A stretch of 64,000 nt of DNA, from the NCBI RefSeq assembly GCF_016865425.1, contig NZ_AP023355.1:5454198-5518197 (forward strand), given 5' to 3'. The translations under genes were made by a program, and so were the position numbers. Under the pieces are notes generated by a model. The model did not search any database. It worked only from the letters and a program-made list of their open reading frames with translations, and was not told the origin of the DNA. This DNA comes from Actinocatenispora thailandica. Lineage in GTDB: Bacteria > Actinomycetota > Actinomycetes > Mycobacteriales > Micromonosporaceae. Positions 1 to 9,002 of the stretch are shown piece by piece (positions within the stretch are counted from its first letter, which is position 1; the number at the start of each line of letters is the position of its first letter).

Positions 1-949
1 GCACCACGGTCCGCCGCCCGTGCGCGTACTTCAGGGCGTTGGTCAGCGCCTCCTGCACCACCCGGTACGCCACCAGGTCGGCGCTGCCGGTCGACTCGGC
101 CGGCGTACCCACCTCGTCGAACGTCACCGGCTGACCCGCCTGGCGGGTCTGTTCGACCAGCGTACGCAGCCGCCCCACGGTCGGCGTGCGCGCCTCGACG
201 TCGTGCTCCGGGTCGAGCAGATCCAGCAGGTGCCGCAGGTCGGTGATGGCCCGCCGGCCGGTGTCGGAGACCGCGCCGAGCGTCTCCTCCAGCCGTTCCG
301 GCGCCGCGGTCAGATAGCGCGCCGCCTCGGCCTGCACCACCATCGCCGTCACGTGATGGGTGACCACGTCGTGCAGTTCCCGCGCGATCCGGATCCGTTC
401 CGCGGTCCGGGTGTCCGCGGCGACGCGGTCGCGCCGCTCGGCCTCGGCCAGCCGGGCGGTCCGCCACCAGGCGCCGATCCCCCAGCACAACGCCAACGCC
501 AGGTAGAAGGCGGCGAACTCGGTCACGGTCTCGCCGGTACCGACCCGGTCCAGCGCCACCGCGAGCGCCACGAAGCCCGCCGAACCGGCCAGCACCGTGG
601 TACGCCGCAGGCGATCCAGCGCGGCACCGACCCCGATCAGCGCGAACGGCAGCGCGGTACCGGCCACCGTGTGGTACCCGCGCAGTTGGTCGAGCGCGAA
701 CCCGACGGACACCAGCGCCAGGCTCGCCAGCGGCCAGCGGCGCCGGCTGATCAGCGGCAGGCACTGCAACGCGACCGCGAGCAGCGCCCACAGGTCGAAC
801 CGGTGCGTCGGCACGCCGCCGAGCCGGGTGCCGTAGTGGTGGAACTCCGGGACCAGCGACGCGACGAACAGCGCGAGCGCGAGCGGCACGTACCAGACCG
901 CGGCGCCGATGCGGCGCCACGGTCCGGGGATTCGCGGTAGAGCGATCAC
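1..949 (-). CDS. Sensor histidine kinase (HisKA_3 type), incomplete at window edge
   Basis: Membrane sensor kinase of a two-component system. The reading frame runs off the left edge of the window, so the C-terminal ATPase end is missing. From the GTG at 949 the protein has several hydrophobic N-terminal segments, then a dimerisation/phosphoacceptor motif ARELHDVVTHH with the predicted phosphorylated His near residue 193. The N-box region QEALTNALKYAHG lies at the very edge. The order is that of the NarL-partner kinase family (HisKA_3 then HATPase_c). The GTG start overlaps the stop of the upstream CPBP gene (GTGA), so the two are probably translationally coupled. A response regulator is expected beyond the window. 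The family is clear; the signal is unknown. Confidence 0.9.
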   Translation of the reverse strand, partial: MIALPRIPGPWRRIGAAVWYVPLALALFVASLVPEFHHYGTRLGGVPTHRFDLWALLAVALQCLPLISRRRWPLASLALVSVGFALDQLRGYHTVAGTALPFALIGVGAALDRLRRTTVLAGSAGFVALAVALDRVGTGETVTEFAAFYLALALCWGIGAWWRTARLAEAERRDRVAADTRTAERIRIARELHDVVTHHVTAMVVQAEAARYLTAAPERLEETLGAVSDTGRRAITDLRHLLDLLDPEHDVEARTPTVGRLRTLVEQTRQAGQPVTFDEVGTPAESTGSADLVAYRVVQEALTNALKYAHGRRTVV

Positions 950-1802
950 TGCGAAAGTGTAGGAACGGCGTCGAGGGTCGCGAGCCGGGCCGCCCGCGCC
1001 TTCCGCGGCACCAGCTTCCCCCGCCGCCACGCGACGAGCAGGAACACGACCGCGGTGCCCACACAGCACAGGATCGAGTACAGGCTGCCCTCGGGGCCGA
1101 ACTCGCCGCCGGTGATCAGCGCCGGGCCGTGCATCGTGGCGTCCAGCAGCCCCTGGTTGCCGCCGTTGCCGGAGACCTCGGTACTGAAGATGGCGGCTTC
1201 GGCGTAGTTCCAGCCGAAGTGCAGCCCGATCGGTACCCACAGCTTGCGGGTTGCGACGTACGCGGCGGTCAGCATGCCGCCCGCCTCGACCACGATCGCC
1301 GCCGCCCCCACAGGCTCGCGTCCGGGTTCGCCAGGTGGTAGGCGCCGAACAGCAGGCCGGAGATCAGCATCGCGAGCCAGGTGCCGGTGCCCCGCTCCAG
1401 CGCTCGGAACAGCACGCCGCGAAACATCAGCTCCTCGGTCACCGCGGCCGCCGCCATGTAGCCGACCAGCCCGATCATCGCCTGGTGCAGCCCCACGCCG
1501 TGCGCCCGGTAGTAACCCAGGAACCAGATGTTCGCGATGACGCAGCCGAACACCACGACACCGATGGCCGTGCCGAGCAGCAGCCCCGGTACCAGGCCCC
1601 GGGCGCCGGCCTCGACCACCCGGCGACGTTCGGTCAGCCGGACCAGTCCCTTGTAGACGAACAGCGCGGCGACGGCGCTGCCGACACCGACGGCGAGCAT
1701 GAGCCACGGGTTCTTCTGTACCGCGGTGATCGCCTGGCCACCGGCGGCGGCCACCACCACCACGGCGACCAGCTGCAGGACGGTCCTGAAGAACAGTTTC
1801 AC
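946..1802 (-). CDS. CPBP-family intramembrane metalloprotease, interrupted by a 1-base frameshift
   Basis: CPBP (Abi/Rce1-like) membrane protease. The GTG start at 1802 follows a GGTGAGGAG ribosome site. The N-terminal frame carries membrane helices and the family motif TEELMFRGVLFRAL, then the second motif around YHLANPDASLWG. At a run of five G on the coding strand (1305-1309) the frame breaks. Adding one base rejoins it to the C-terminal frame, which carries the third motif LHFGWNYAE, two more helices and the stop at 946. The open length (857 bases) is one short of 286 codons, and all three motifs survive on either side. A base-calling error or a very recent mutation is therefore more likely than an old pseudogene. 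It is coupled to the downstream kinase. Confidence 0.8.
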
Positions 1803-2014
1803 GACGACTCCTCACCGGAACGCGCGGCCAATGCGCCGCAACCGCCCGGAACGCTACGGAGCGGACCGGTCGGAATCGTCACCATCGAGCGGACACTTCC
1901 AGGTAGCTCGCGCGGGGGACGCGACATCGGCTCGACCGGGCCGCCGGCGGTTGATCTGCCGGTCGCGGCACGGAGTCGAGACCAACCATGTCGGCAGGCC
2001 GCAACCGGCTGGCC

Positions 2015-2599
2015 TCAGCCCCGCTCCGGCGGCGCCGCCAGCAGGTCCCGGGCCCGCATCAGGGCGAACCCGAGCAGGTTGGTACCCGGCCAGCGCCTCG
2101 GATCGGTGGCCCGCTCGTCGGTGGCCGCGACGCCGGCACCCCAGATCCGGTCGTACGAGCTGGCCTCGACCAGCACCCGCGGCGCGGTGCCGAGCAGGAA
2201 CCCACGCAGTGCCGGGTCCTGACCGAACTTCGCGACGTTCCCGTCGACCACCAGCTCGACGCGGTGCGCCGCCCAGGTCGCCTGGTCGAAGTCGCGGACC
2301 GTGCGGCCCAGCTTCTTCGCCTCGGCCGGTGTCCGCGCCGCCAGGATCCGCGCCGCCGCGTCGTCGTCACCGAACAGCCTGGCCTTGCCCGCCATCATCC
2401 AGTGCTCGGCCGAGGCGTAGTCGACACCGTCCACAGTGAACAGAGTGGGCCACCACTGGCTCAGGCAGCCCTTCCCGACCGCGCCGCCGCGGTCCGGTCG
2501 ATGGCCCCAGAACACCAGCCACTTCGGTGTCGCGCCCGCGTCGAGCGCCGCCACCAGTTCCGTCACGCTGCGCGCATCCGCAGCCGAGATCGCCGTCAC
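2015..2599 (-). CDS. NADAR-family protein (YbiA-like N-glycosidase)
   Basis: NADAR domain protein of about 194 residues, close to the normal length for a single-domain member. Family features are visible in order: the FWGH segment near the start, SQWWPTLFTVDG, the EHWMMAGKA helix, a lysine/GR segment (AKKLGRTVRDF), W...R, KFGQDPALRGFLLGT and the conserved C-terminal YDRIWGAG. Characterised relatives (YbiA) cleave the N-glycosidic bond of reactive riboflavin-pathway intermediates, and other NADAR proteins act on ADP-ribosylated nucleic acid. Which substrate applies here cannot be told from sequence. The GTG at 2599 is preferred over an upstream ATG because homology begins there. It stands alone, with no obvious operon partners. 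Confidence 0.85.
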   Translation of the reverse strand: MTAISAADARSVTELVAALDAGATPKWLVFWGHRPDRGGAVGKGCLSQWWPTLFTVDGVDYASAEHWMMAGKARLFGDDDAAARILAARTPAEAKKLGRTVRDFDQATWAAHRVELVVDGNVAKFGQDPALRGFLLGTAPRVLVEASSYDRIWGAGVAATDERATDPRRWPGTNLLGFALMRARDLLAAPPERG

Positions 2600-2922
2600 C
2601 CGGCCATCCTGCCAACCCGACCCGTCCTCGGGCCACGGTCGGGTCGAAGCCGGCACCGAACGGTGCGAAGCGGCCGGATGGCACAGAAAGACGGCGGTCG
2701 GTCGAGTGACCGAAGCGCGCCGTCCTGAGCCATTCTAACAGGCAGAACGGCCGGTTCCGGCGCTGTCCGACGGAATGGTGAGGCAGTCGGCAGATGATGG
2801 GCGGATCGCGCCGCCACGCGTTAGCTTAGGCCCTCGGCTCGGGTTCACGGTGCGCGCTGCCCTCGCGGCTGCCGCAGCGTCGACCGGCCGGTAGATCTCC
2901 CCGGGGCGAAGGTGGCAGGCGC

Positions 2923-5379
2923 GTGGCAGACAGGGACCGATCGACGGTGGCAGAGCAACCGGCACCCGACGCCGTCCGGGACGCGGACGGCGGTACCGGC
3001 GGGGCCGCGTCCGGCCCCGCTGCGGGCGCCGACACCGGTGCGGCGGCCCTGGCGGTCGAGCAGCGCCACCTCGACCGGCTGTACCGGCGGCTCGACGAAC
3101 TGCGCGGTGACGCGCAGGGGCGGCTGTCCGGGGCGCTGCGGCAGACCGGGAGCACCCCGTCCGAGCGGGCCGAGCGAGAGAGCATGGTCCGGGACGCGAA
3201 CGACCAGGTCGCCATGCTCGGCGCGGTCGAGCAGGGGCTGTGTTTCGGCCGGCTCGACTTCGAGGCCGACGAGCCGCCCCGCTACGTCGGCCGGATCGGG
3301 ATGTTCGACGAGGCCAACGGGTACGAGCCGCTGCTGGTCGACTGGCGCGCACCGGCCGCCCGGCCGTTCTACCTGGCCACCGCCGCCGCCCCGGAGGGCG
3401 TCCGCCGCCGCCGGCACCTGGACACCCGCGGTCGCCGGGTCGTCGAGGTCACCGACGAGGTGCTCGACCTCGACGACGCCGCTCACGCCGGGCACGAGGG
3501 GCTGACCGGCGAGGCGACGCTGCTCGCCGCGCTGTCCCGCAGCCGCACCGGGCGGATGCGCGACATCGTCGACACCATCCAGGCCGAGCAGGACGCGGTG
3601 ATCCGGGCGCCGCTGGCCGGCATGCTGGTCGTCCAGGGCGGCCCCGGTACCGGCAAGACCGCGGTGGCGTTGCACCGCGCCGCGTACCTGCTCTACACCT
3701 ACCGGGAACAGCTGACCCGGCAGGGCGTGCTGCTGGTCGGTCCACATCGGACGTTCCTGCGCTACATCGAGCACGTGCTGCCGGCGCTGGCCGAGACCGG
3801 CGTGCTGGCCCGCACCGTCGGGGAGCTGTTCCCCGGGGTGCGCGCCACCGCCGAGGAGACCGCCGAGGCCGGCCTGGTCAAGGGCGCGACGTCGATGGTC
3901 GACGTGCTGCGCGCCGCCGTCGCCGACCGGCAGCGGGTACCGGACGAGCCGGTGGAGGTGCGCATCGACGACAGCCACCAGGGGTTCGGCTTCCAGCACG
4001 ACACCGTGGTGCTGGAGCCGGAGACCATCGCGGCGGCCCGGGACCGCGCCCGCCGCACCACCCGGCCGCACAACCTGGCCCGCGAGGTGTTCGTCGCCGA
4101 GGTCGTCGACGCGCTCGGCTGGCAGGTCGCGCAGCGCCTCGGCGACGACCCGTACGCGGATCTCGCGCTCGGCGGCAACGACGCGCCCGGCGAGGGCGCG
4201 TTGCTGCTCAACGAGGGCGACGTGGCCGAGATCCGTCGGGAACTCGCCACCGACGTTCAGCTCGCCGCCGCACTGGACGAGCTGTGGCCGACGCTCACCC
4301 CGCAGCAGCTGCTCACCGACCTGTACGCGTCCGACGACCGGCTCGCCGCTGCCGCGCCCGACCTGCCCGAGCAGCAGCGCGCGCTGCTGCGCCGCGAGCC
4401 CGGGGCGGCGTGGACCGTCTCCGACGTACCGCTGCTGGACGAGGCGGCCGAGCTGCTCGGCGCCGACGACCGGGCCCGTCGGGCACGCGAGGAACGCGCC
4501 CGCCGCCGCCGGATCGAGTACGCGGAGGGCGTGCTGGAGGTCGCCGCGGGCTCCATGTCGCAGGAGTTCGAGGACGAGGAGACCGAGGTCCTGGAGGTCA
4601 CCGACGCGCTGACCGCCGAGCAGCTCGCCGAGCGGCAGGTGGAGGCCGACCGGCGTACCGCGGCCGAGCGGGCGGCGGTCGACCGGCAGTGGACGTTCGG
4701 GCACGTGATCGTGGACGAGGCGCAGGAACTGTCGCCGATGGCGTGGCGGGCGCTGATGCGCCGCTGCCCGACCCGGTCGTTGACCGTCGTCGGTGACGTG
4801 GCGCAGACCGCCGACGAGTCCGGCACCCGCACCTGGGCCGACACGTTCGCGCCCTATGTGGACGGTCGGCTGCGCACCGCGGAGCTGGCCACCAGCTACC
4901 GCACCCCGGCGGAGATCCTCACGGTGGCGGCCCGGCTGCTCGCCCACATCGACCCGACGCTGACCCCGCCACGCGCGGTCCGCGACACCGGTGACGAGCC
5001 GTGGTTCCGTTGCGTACCCGGCGATCTGATCGCCACCGAGGTCGCGGACACGGTGCGCGTCGAGGCCGCCGCCGTGGGCGACGGGCGGGTCGGCGTGATC
5101 GTACCGGCCGGGCGGGCCGACGCGGTCGCGGCGGCGGTGCGCGCGGTCGCGCCGGACGCGGCGAGCGGCGACGACGCCGACCTGGAGCGCGGCGTCGCGG
5201 TGCTGACCGCACGGCAGGCCAAGGGGCTGGAGTTCGACACCGTACTGGTGGTGGCACCGGACGAGATCGTCACCGAGTCGCGGCGCGGCTACTCCGATCT
5301 GTACGTGGCGCTGACCCGGACCACCAACCGGCTCGGCGTTATCCACAGTGGACAGTTGCCGCCGGGCCTGGCGGCCTGA
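2923..5379 (+). CDS. HelD-like UvrD/SF1 ATPase (RNA polymerase recycling motor)
   Basis: 818-residue HelD-type superfamily 1 motor. The N-terminal coiled region (about residues 45-90) is followed by the HelD hallmark DWRAPAARPFY, then Walker A GGPGTGKT at about 239-246. Walker B is VDEAQELSP near 597. Motif IV-like TSYRTPAEIL and the C-terminal LTRTTNRLGV complete the helicase core. HelD proteins bind RNA polymerase directly and strip it from nucleic acid or inhibitors. Actinobacterial class members include HelR, which dislodges rifamycin. No rifamycin-associated element was seen upstream, so regulation by that route is not supported. The start is GTG. The gene converges on the Hsp70-like gene. 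Confidence 0.85.
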   Translation: MADRDRSTVAEQPAPDAVRDADGGTGGAASGPAAGADTGAAALAVEQRHLDRLYRRLDELRGDAQGRLSGALRQTGSTPSERAERESMVRDANDQVAMLGAVEQGLCFGRLDFEADEPPRYVGRIGMFDEANGYEPLLVDWRAPAARPFYLATAAAPEGVRRRRHLDTRGRRVVEVTDEVLDLDDAAHAGHEGLTGEATLLAALSRSRTGRMRDIVDTIQAEQDAVIRAPLAGMLVVQGGPGTGKTAVALHRAAYLLYTYREQLTRQGVLLVGPHRTFLRYIEHVLPALAETGVLARTVGELFPGVRATAEETAEAGLVKGATSMVDVLRAAVADRQRVPDEPVEVRIDDSHQGFGFQHDTVVLEPETIAAARDRARRTTRPHNLAREVFVAEVVDALGWQVAQRLGDDPYADLALGGNDAPGEGALLLNEGDVAEIRRELATDVQLAAALDELWPTLTPQQLLTDLYASDDRLAAAAPDLPEQQRALLRREPGAAWTVSDVPLLDEAAELLGADDRARRAREERARRRRIEYAEGVLEVAAGSMSQEFEDEETEVLEVTDALTAEQLAERQVEADRRTAAERAAVDRQWTFGHVIVDEAQELSPMAWRALMRRCPTRSLTVVGDVAQTADESGTRTWADTFAPYVDGRLRTAELATSYRTPAEILTVAARLLAHIDPTLTPPRAVRDTGDEPWFRCVPGDLIATEVADTVRVEAAAVGDGRVGVIVPAGRADAVAAAVRAVAPDAASGDDADLERGVAVLTARQAKGLEFDTVLVVAPDEIVTESRRGYSDLYVALTRTTNRLGVIHSGQLPPGLAA

Positions 5380-5381
5380 CC

Positions 5382-5412
5382 GGTGGCGCCGCGGGCCGGC
5401 CCCGGCGCCGCC
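5382..5412. terminator. GC-rich hairpin between convergent genes
   Basis: Inverted repeat with 10-base arms (5382-5391 and 5403-5412, one G-U type mismatch) and an 11-base loop, exactly between the stops of the HelD-like and Hsp70-like genes. There is no T-run, which is usual for actinobacterial terminators. It could serve both genes. Confidence 0.55.
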
Positions 5413-5415
5413 GGC

Positions 5416-7269
5416 TCAGCGGCGCGATCGCGCGGACCGGCCGGCGGCCAGCAACCCGGCGGTCGCCAGCAGCGCCGCGACCAGGCCGGCGACCATGATG
5501 TGATCCGCCGGCACGGCCAGGCTGGGATCTTCCGGGTTCTCCACGGCGACCACCGCGAACACCGCCGCGGAGCTGGCGCCGTACAGCAGCGCGGTGCCGA
5601 GGACGGCGACCGGCGGCCCGGCACGCCCACCGCGGCTGCCACGCCACGCCGTCAGGCCCGCGACCGTGCCGCACACCAGCAGGAACGGCACCGGTAGGGC
5701 GCCTCCGCCGGCGAGGTCGTCGTCGCCGTACACCAGGTACGCGAGGGGGTCGCAGGCCGCCGCGGCAGCGAGCAGCACGCCGCCGGCGACACCCAACCGG
5801 GTCGGCGTCGCTCCCGGCTGAGCCCGCCGCGCGGTGTCGAAGACCGCGTACCCCCCGATGACCAGTGCGGCGACCGCGACCGGTATCGGCAGCCGCCCGT
5901 CCTGACCGAGGACGCTGTCGACCCTGGCGCAGACGGTCAGACCGAGCAGCAGCAGGATCACCGGCGGCCACCACGGCCACCGGGCCGTACCGACCGGCGC
6001 GGCGTGCTCCGGCACCGCCCGCCCGGCGCCTCCCACCACCCCGGCGCCGGGGGCCGAGCCGCCCGCCGCCCGAACGGGGGCCGCCGGCAACGATCCGATC
6101 GGTACCGCGGCCGGCCCCGCCGGCGCCGCGACCGGGATCGACGTGCCGCGCCCGCCGCCGGGCACCGCGGTGCCGGCCAGCTCGGCGCCCGGAGCCACGC
6201 CGGTCGGGCTGGCGGCGGGCGCCGCGGCGGCGAGCAGACCGCCCTCGGCGACGACCAGCTCGGGTTGGTCGAGCATCGTGGGGGCGACCCCGATGGTCTG
6301 GTGCAGCAGCGTCGCGACCAGCGGCGTCCGGGACGCGCCGCCGACCAGGACGATGCCGGCAAGCTCGGTCGGGGTGGTGCCGGCCCGGCCGATGAGCCCG
6401 GCGGCCAGCCCCGCGCTGCGCACCAACACCGGTCCGGCGGCCCGCTCGAACCGCTCCCGCCCCACGGGCGCGTCGATCCCCAGCGCCGGCAGGTGCAGCT
6501 GCGTGCCGGCCCGCCGGGACAGCAGTTCCCGCGCCGCGCGGGCGTCGTCCCACAACAGGCGGAAGTACCGACGGTCCGGCCCGCTCGTCGGTGCGGTCAT
6601 CGCCCGCCAGCGGTCGAGCTGGGCCGCCGGCACCGCCTCGGCCACCATCGTCACGACGATCTCGTCCAGGTCGGCGCCGCCCAGGTCGTCGATGCCGTCG
6701 ACGGCCAGGACCGTGCCGTCGTCGGCGATGACCGACACGTCGCAGGTGCCGGCGCCGAGGTCGTACACGACGAGCGGGCCGGCCGGGCAGTCGGACAGGT
6801 TGCGAAAGTAGCGGGCAGCCGCGACCGGCTCGGGCACCAGGATGGGTTCCGGCAGCCCGGCCCGGCGTGCCGCCTCGACCAGGACGCCGCGGCGGGTCGC
6901 CGGCCAGCCGGCCGGATGCGTGACGGTGACCGTGTCGGGTGCCGCCCCGGTCGCTTCGGTCGCGGCGTCGGTGACCAGCCGCAGCGTGACGGCCACCGCA
7001 TCGACGACCGGGTACGCCCGGTCGCCGAGCAGCATCTCGATCTGGCCGATGCGACGTTTCGGTGTCGGCTCGTAACGCTCCGGATGCACCCGGGCCAGGT
7101 GTTGCGCCTCCTGCCCGCCGACCAGCGCCCCGTCCGCGTCGGCGCAGACCGCGGACGGCAGCAGCGGCGAGGAGTCGAACAGCAGCAGGCGGTCGCGCCC
7201 GTCGGGCTCCCGCATCGCGGCGACCGTGCTGGACGACCCGTAATCCACCGAGAGAACGCGACCTGCCAT
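5416..7269 (-). CDS. Hsp70/DnaK-like ATPase fused to C-terminal membrane segments
   Basis: 617-residue protein. Residues 1 to about 370 form an actin-like Hsp70 ATPase domain: SVDYGSSSTVAAM (phosphate-1), VVYDLGAGTCDVSVI (phosphate-2) and VLVGGASRTPLVATLL (adenosine motif). The usual substrate-binding domain and lid are absent. A Pro/Ala/Gly-rich linker (about 375-465) instead leads to about six hydrophobic segments ending in SARSRR. Similar Hsp70-family membrane proteins occur in actinobacteria without known function. I infer a membrane-tethered ATPase, not a classical chaperone. The ATG at 7269 is chosen because the phosphate-1 motif begins a few residues in. The upstream extension is not conserved in character. 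Confidence 0.85.
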   Translation of the reverse strand: MAGRVLSVDYGSSSTVAAMREPDGRDRLLLFDSSPLLPSAVCADADGALVGGQEAQHLARVHPERYEPTPKRRIGQIEMLLGDRAYPVVDAVAVTLRLVTDAATEATGAAPDTVTVTHPAGWPATRRGVLVEAARRAGLPEPILVPEPVAAARYFRNLSDCPAGPLVVYDLGAGTCDVSVIADDGTVLAVDGIDDLGGADLDEIVVTMVAEAVPAAQLDRWRAMTAPTSGPDRRYFRLLWDDARAARELLSRRAGTQLHLPALGIDAPVGRERFERAAGPVLVRSAGLAAGLIGRAGTTPTELAGIVLVGGASRTPLVATLLHQTIGVAPTMLDQPELVVAEGGLLAAAAPAASPTGVAPGAELAGTAVPGGGRGTSIPVAAPAGPAAVPIGSLPAAPVRAAGGSAPGAGVVGGAGRAVPEHAAPVGTARWPWWPPVILLLLGLTVCARVDSVLGQDGRLPIPVAVAALVIGGYAVFDTARRAQPGATPTRLGVAGGVLLAAAAACDPLAYLVYGDDDLAGGGALPVPFLLVCGTVAGLTAWRGSRGGRAGPPVAVLGTALLYGASSAAVFAVVAVENPEDPSLAVPADHIMVAGLVAALLATAGLLAAGRSARSRR

Positions 7270-7506
7270 GGCGCGCAGCCTATCGGGTCGTGGCGAAGGC
7301 TCGGCGCCGCGACCGCCGGCCACCGATCCGCCCGCAACGGTCGCTCGACGGCCCCGTAGACAGCGACACGACCGGCTGCTGTCGTTCCCCGGCAACCGAA
7401 CCAGCACCATCCACAGTGGACACAGTGGGAACCAGGTGTCGCGGCCGGGTCACCGCACGGCGACGATCGCCGAGCCACCGCACGGCGGCCGGCGCGCCGA
7501 GCCGGG

Positions 7507-8379
7507 TCAGAGGGTGGCGGTCAGCTCGTCGAGCATCGCCGCGGTGAAACCCAGGCCGATCGACAGGTGGCCCTCGCCGGACAGCAGGTGCGCGCGGGCA
7601 CCCGGAACGTGCGCCGCGAGCCACTCCCCGTGCGCGAAGGGCACCATCAGGTCCTCGCTGCCCTGCCACACCGACACCGGCACCGTGATCGACTCCAGCG
7701 CGAAGCCCCACGGCGTGACGAACGCGAGGTCGTCGTCGACCCAACCGTCGACGCCGGACCGCATCCCCTCGCGGAACCCGGCCGCCAGGTCCTCGCCGTA
7801 CTCGTCGGTGAGCACCGCCCGGTCGACCGGCGGCAGCAGCGTCGACATCCCGGCGATCAGCCCGTCGGCGTCGGCGTCGGCCAGGTCGGCGGCCTCGGCT
7901 TCCAGGTAGGGCCGTAGCGCCGACTCGCCCCGCAGCGCGGCGTCGTTCTCCTCGACGTTCTGCTCGCCGGCACCGGCGTCGAAGTCCAGCCCCTCCGCGT
8001 CGTACGGGGCGACCGAGGCGATGCTCAGCACCCCGGCGACGCGATCGGCCAGCAGCGCGCCGGTGGCCAGCGCGTGCGGGCCGCCGCCGGACCAGCCCGC
8101 CGTCACGCACCGCTCCGCGCCGAGCCGGTCCAGGATCGCCGCGACGTCACCCGCGATGTCCGCCACGTTGCGGCCGGCGCGCCGGGTCGATCCGCCGTAC
8201 CCGGCCCGGGAGTACGTGACGAGCCGCAGCCCCCGGTCGTGCACCGCGCGGGCGAACGCCCGTACCGGGACCGCCGAACCGGGGGTGCCGTGATGGAAGA
8301 CGAGCGGAACGCCGTCGGCCGGGCCGGTGACGTCGACATCGAGGGTTCGGCCGTCGGGCAGTCGCCAGGGTTCGGTCAT
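7507..8379 (-). CDS. Alpha/beta hydrolase
   Basis: 290-residue alpha/beta hydrolase. The oxyanion region HHGTPGS lies at 29-35, the nucleophile elbow GWSGGG has Ser97, and the probable catalytic His is in SGEGHLS near residue 270. The acid is probably in the [10 protein letters not shown] segment before it. The length is typical for the family. The substrate cannot be predicted. The gene is followed in the same direction by nothing close; the Hsp70-like gene diverges into a spacer of about 240 bases that holds one copy of the recurring palindrome TCCACAGTGGA (7410-7420). Confidence 0.85.
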   Translation of the reverse strand: MTEPWRLPDGRTLDVDVTGPADGVPLVFHHGTPGSAVPVRAFARAVHDRGLRLVTYSRAGYGGSTRRAGRNVADIAGDVAAILDRLGAERCVTAGWSGGGPHALATGALLADRVAGVLSIASVAPYDAEGLDFDAGAGEQNVEENDAALRGESALRPYLEAEAADLADADADGLIAGMSTLLPPVDRAVLTDEYGEDLAAGFREGMRSGVDGWVDDDLAFVTPWGFALESITVPVSVWQGSEDLMVPFAHGEWLAAHVPGARAHLLSGEGHLSIGLGFTAAMLDELTATL

Positions 8380-8450
8380 CCGGCGATTCTCGCAGCCGCC
8401 GGACCCGCGGGGGTGTCTGTCGGGTCACGAACCGGGACCCGGGTCGGGCG

Positions 8451-8879
8451 TCAGCGGGCGAAGATCTGCGACTCGTCGGTGAACGACTTGAACTCCAGCG
8501 CGTTGCCGGCCGGGTCGTGCAGGAACATCGTCCACTGCTCGCCGGGGCGGCCCGGGAACCGCAGGTACGGCTCGATGACGAACTCGACGCCGGCCGCGCG
8601 CAGCCGCTCCGCCAACTGGTGGAACTCGTCCGCGGGCAGGATCAGCCCGAAGTGCGGCACCGGTACCCGGTGCTCGTCCACCTCGCTGCGGCCGGCCGGG
8701 CCGGTGGCATCGGGTACCAGGTGGGTGACCAACTGGTGGCCGTACAGGTCCCAGTCGATCCAGTGGTCGCTGTCGCGACCCTGCGGCAGGCCGAGCACCT
8801 CGCCGTAGAAGCGGCGGGCGGCGGCCAGGTCGTCGACCGGGATGGCGAGGTGGAAACCGGGGCGGTGCGATGCGGGCAT
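8451..8879 (-). CDS. VOC (glyoxalase/dioxygenase-like) protein
   Basis: 142-residue single-module VOC protein. The beta-alpha-beta-beta-beta pattern begins [18 protein letters not shown]. The metal-ligand positions typical of the family are visible as His (FHLA), His (VPHFGL) and Glu (NALEFKSF). The motif [13 protein letters not shown] sits between the modules. Relatives are glyoxalases, fosfomycin-resistance enzymes or dioxygenases, and which one applies is not decided here. It diverges from the MFS transporter gene across a 123-base spacer that contains an operator-like inverted repeat. Confidence 0.85.
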   Translation of the reverse strand: MPASHRPGFHLAIPVDDLAAARRFYGEVLGLPQGRDSDHWIDWDLYGHQLVTHLVPDATGPAGRSEVDEHRVPVPHFGLILPADEFHQLAERLRAAGVEFVIEPYLRFPGRPGEQWTMFLHDPAGNALEFKSFTDESQIFAR

Positions 8880-8974
8880 GACCAGATCATCGCAGCCGGT
8901 GGGCGCCCGGCAGTACCGGACGGCGTACCCGCGTCGGGAAGTCACCGCGGCGTTCCCGACCAGTACCGGACCCC

Positions 8975-8996
8975 ATGTTCGAAGAACATCGAACAT
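8975..8996. promoter_or_regulatory. Operator-like inverted repeat upstream of MFS/VOC pair
   Basis: ATGTTC and GAACAT arms separated by three bases (8975-8989), with a further TCGAACAT copy at 8989-8996 and another at 9023-9029. The cluster lies between two divergent genes, just before the transporter start, and is AT-rich against its surroundings. No cognate regulator is adjacent. The repeated half-site favours a dimeric repressor. Confidence 0.5.
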
Positions 8997-9002
8997 TGCT
9001 CT

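Noticed and set aside
2700-2922. Rifamycin-associated element upstream of the HelD-like gene
   Set aside because: Looked for the GGGGCTTGC-type palindrome and did not find it.
2845-5346. Long minus-strand frame opposite the HelD-like gene (833 aa)
   Set aside because: Composition is that of a GC-rich antisense shadow (Arg/Gly/Val-rich, no motifs), while the plus-strand frame has complete helicase motifs.
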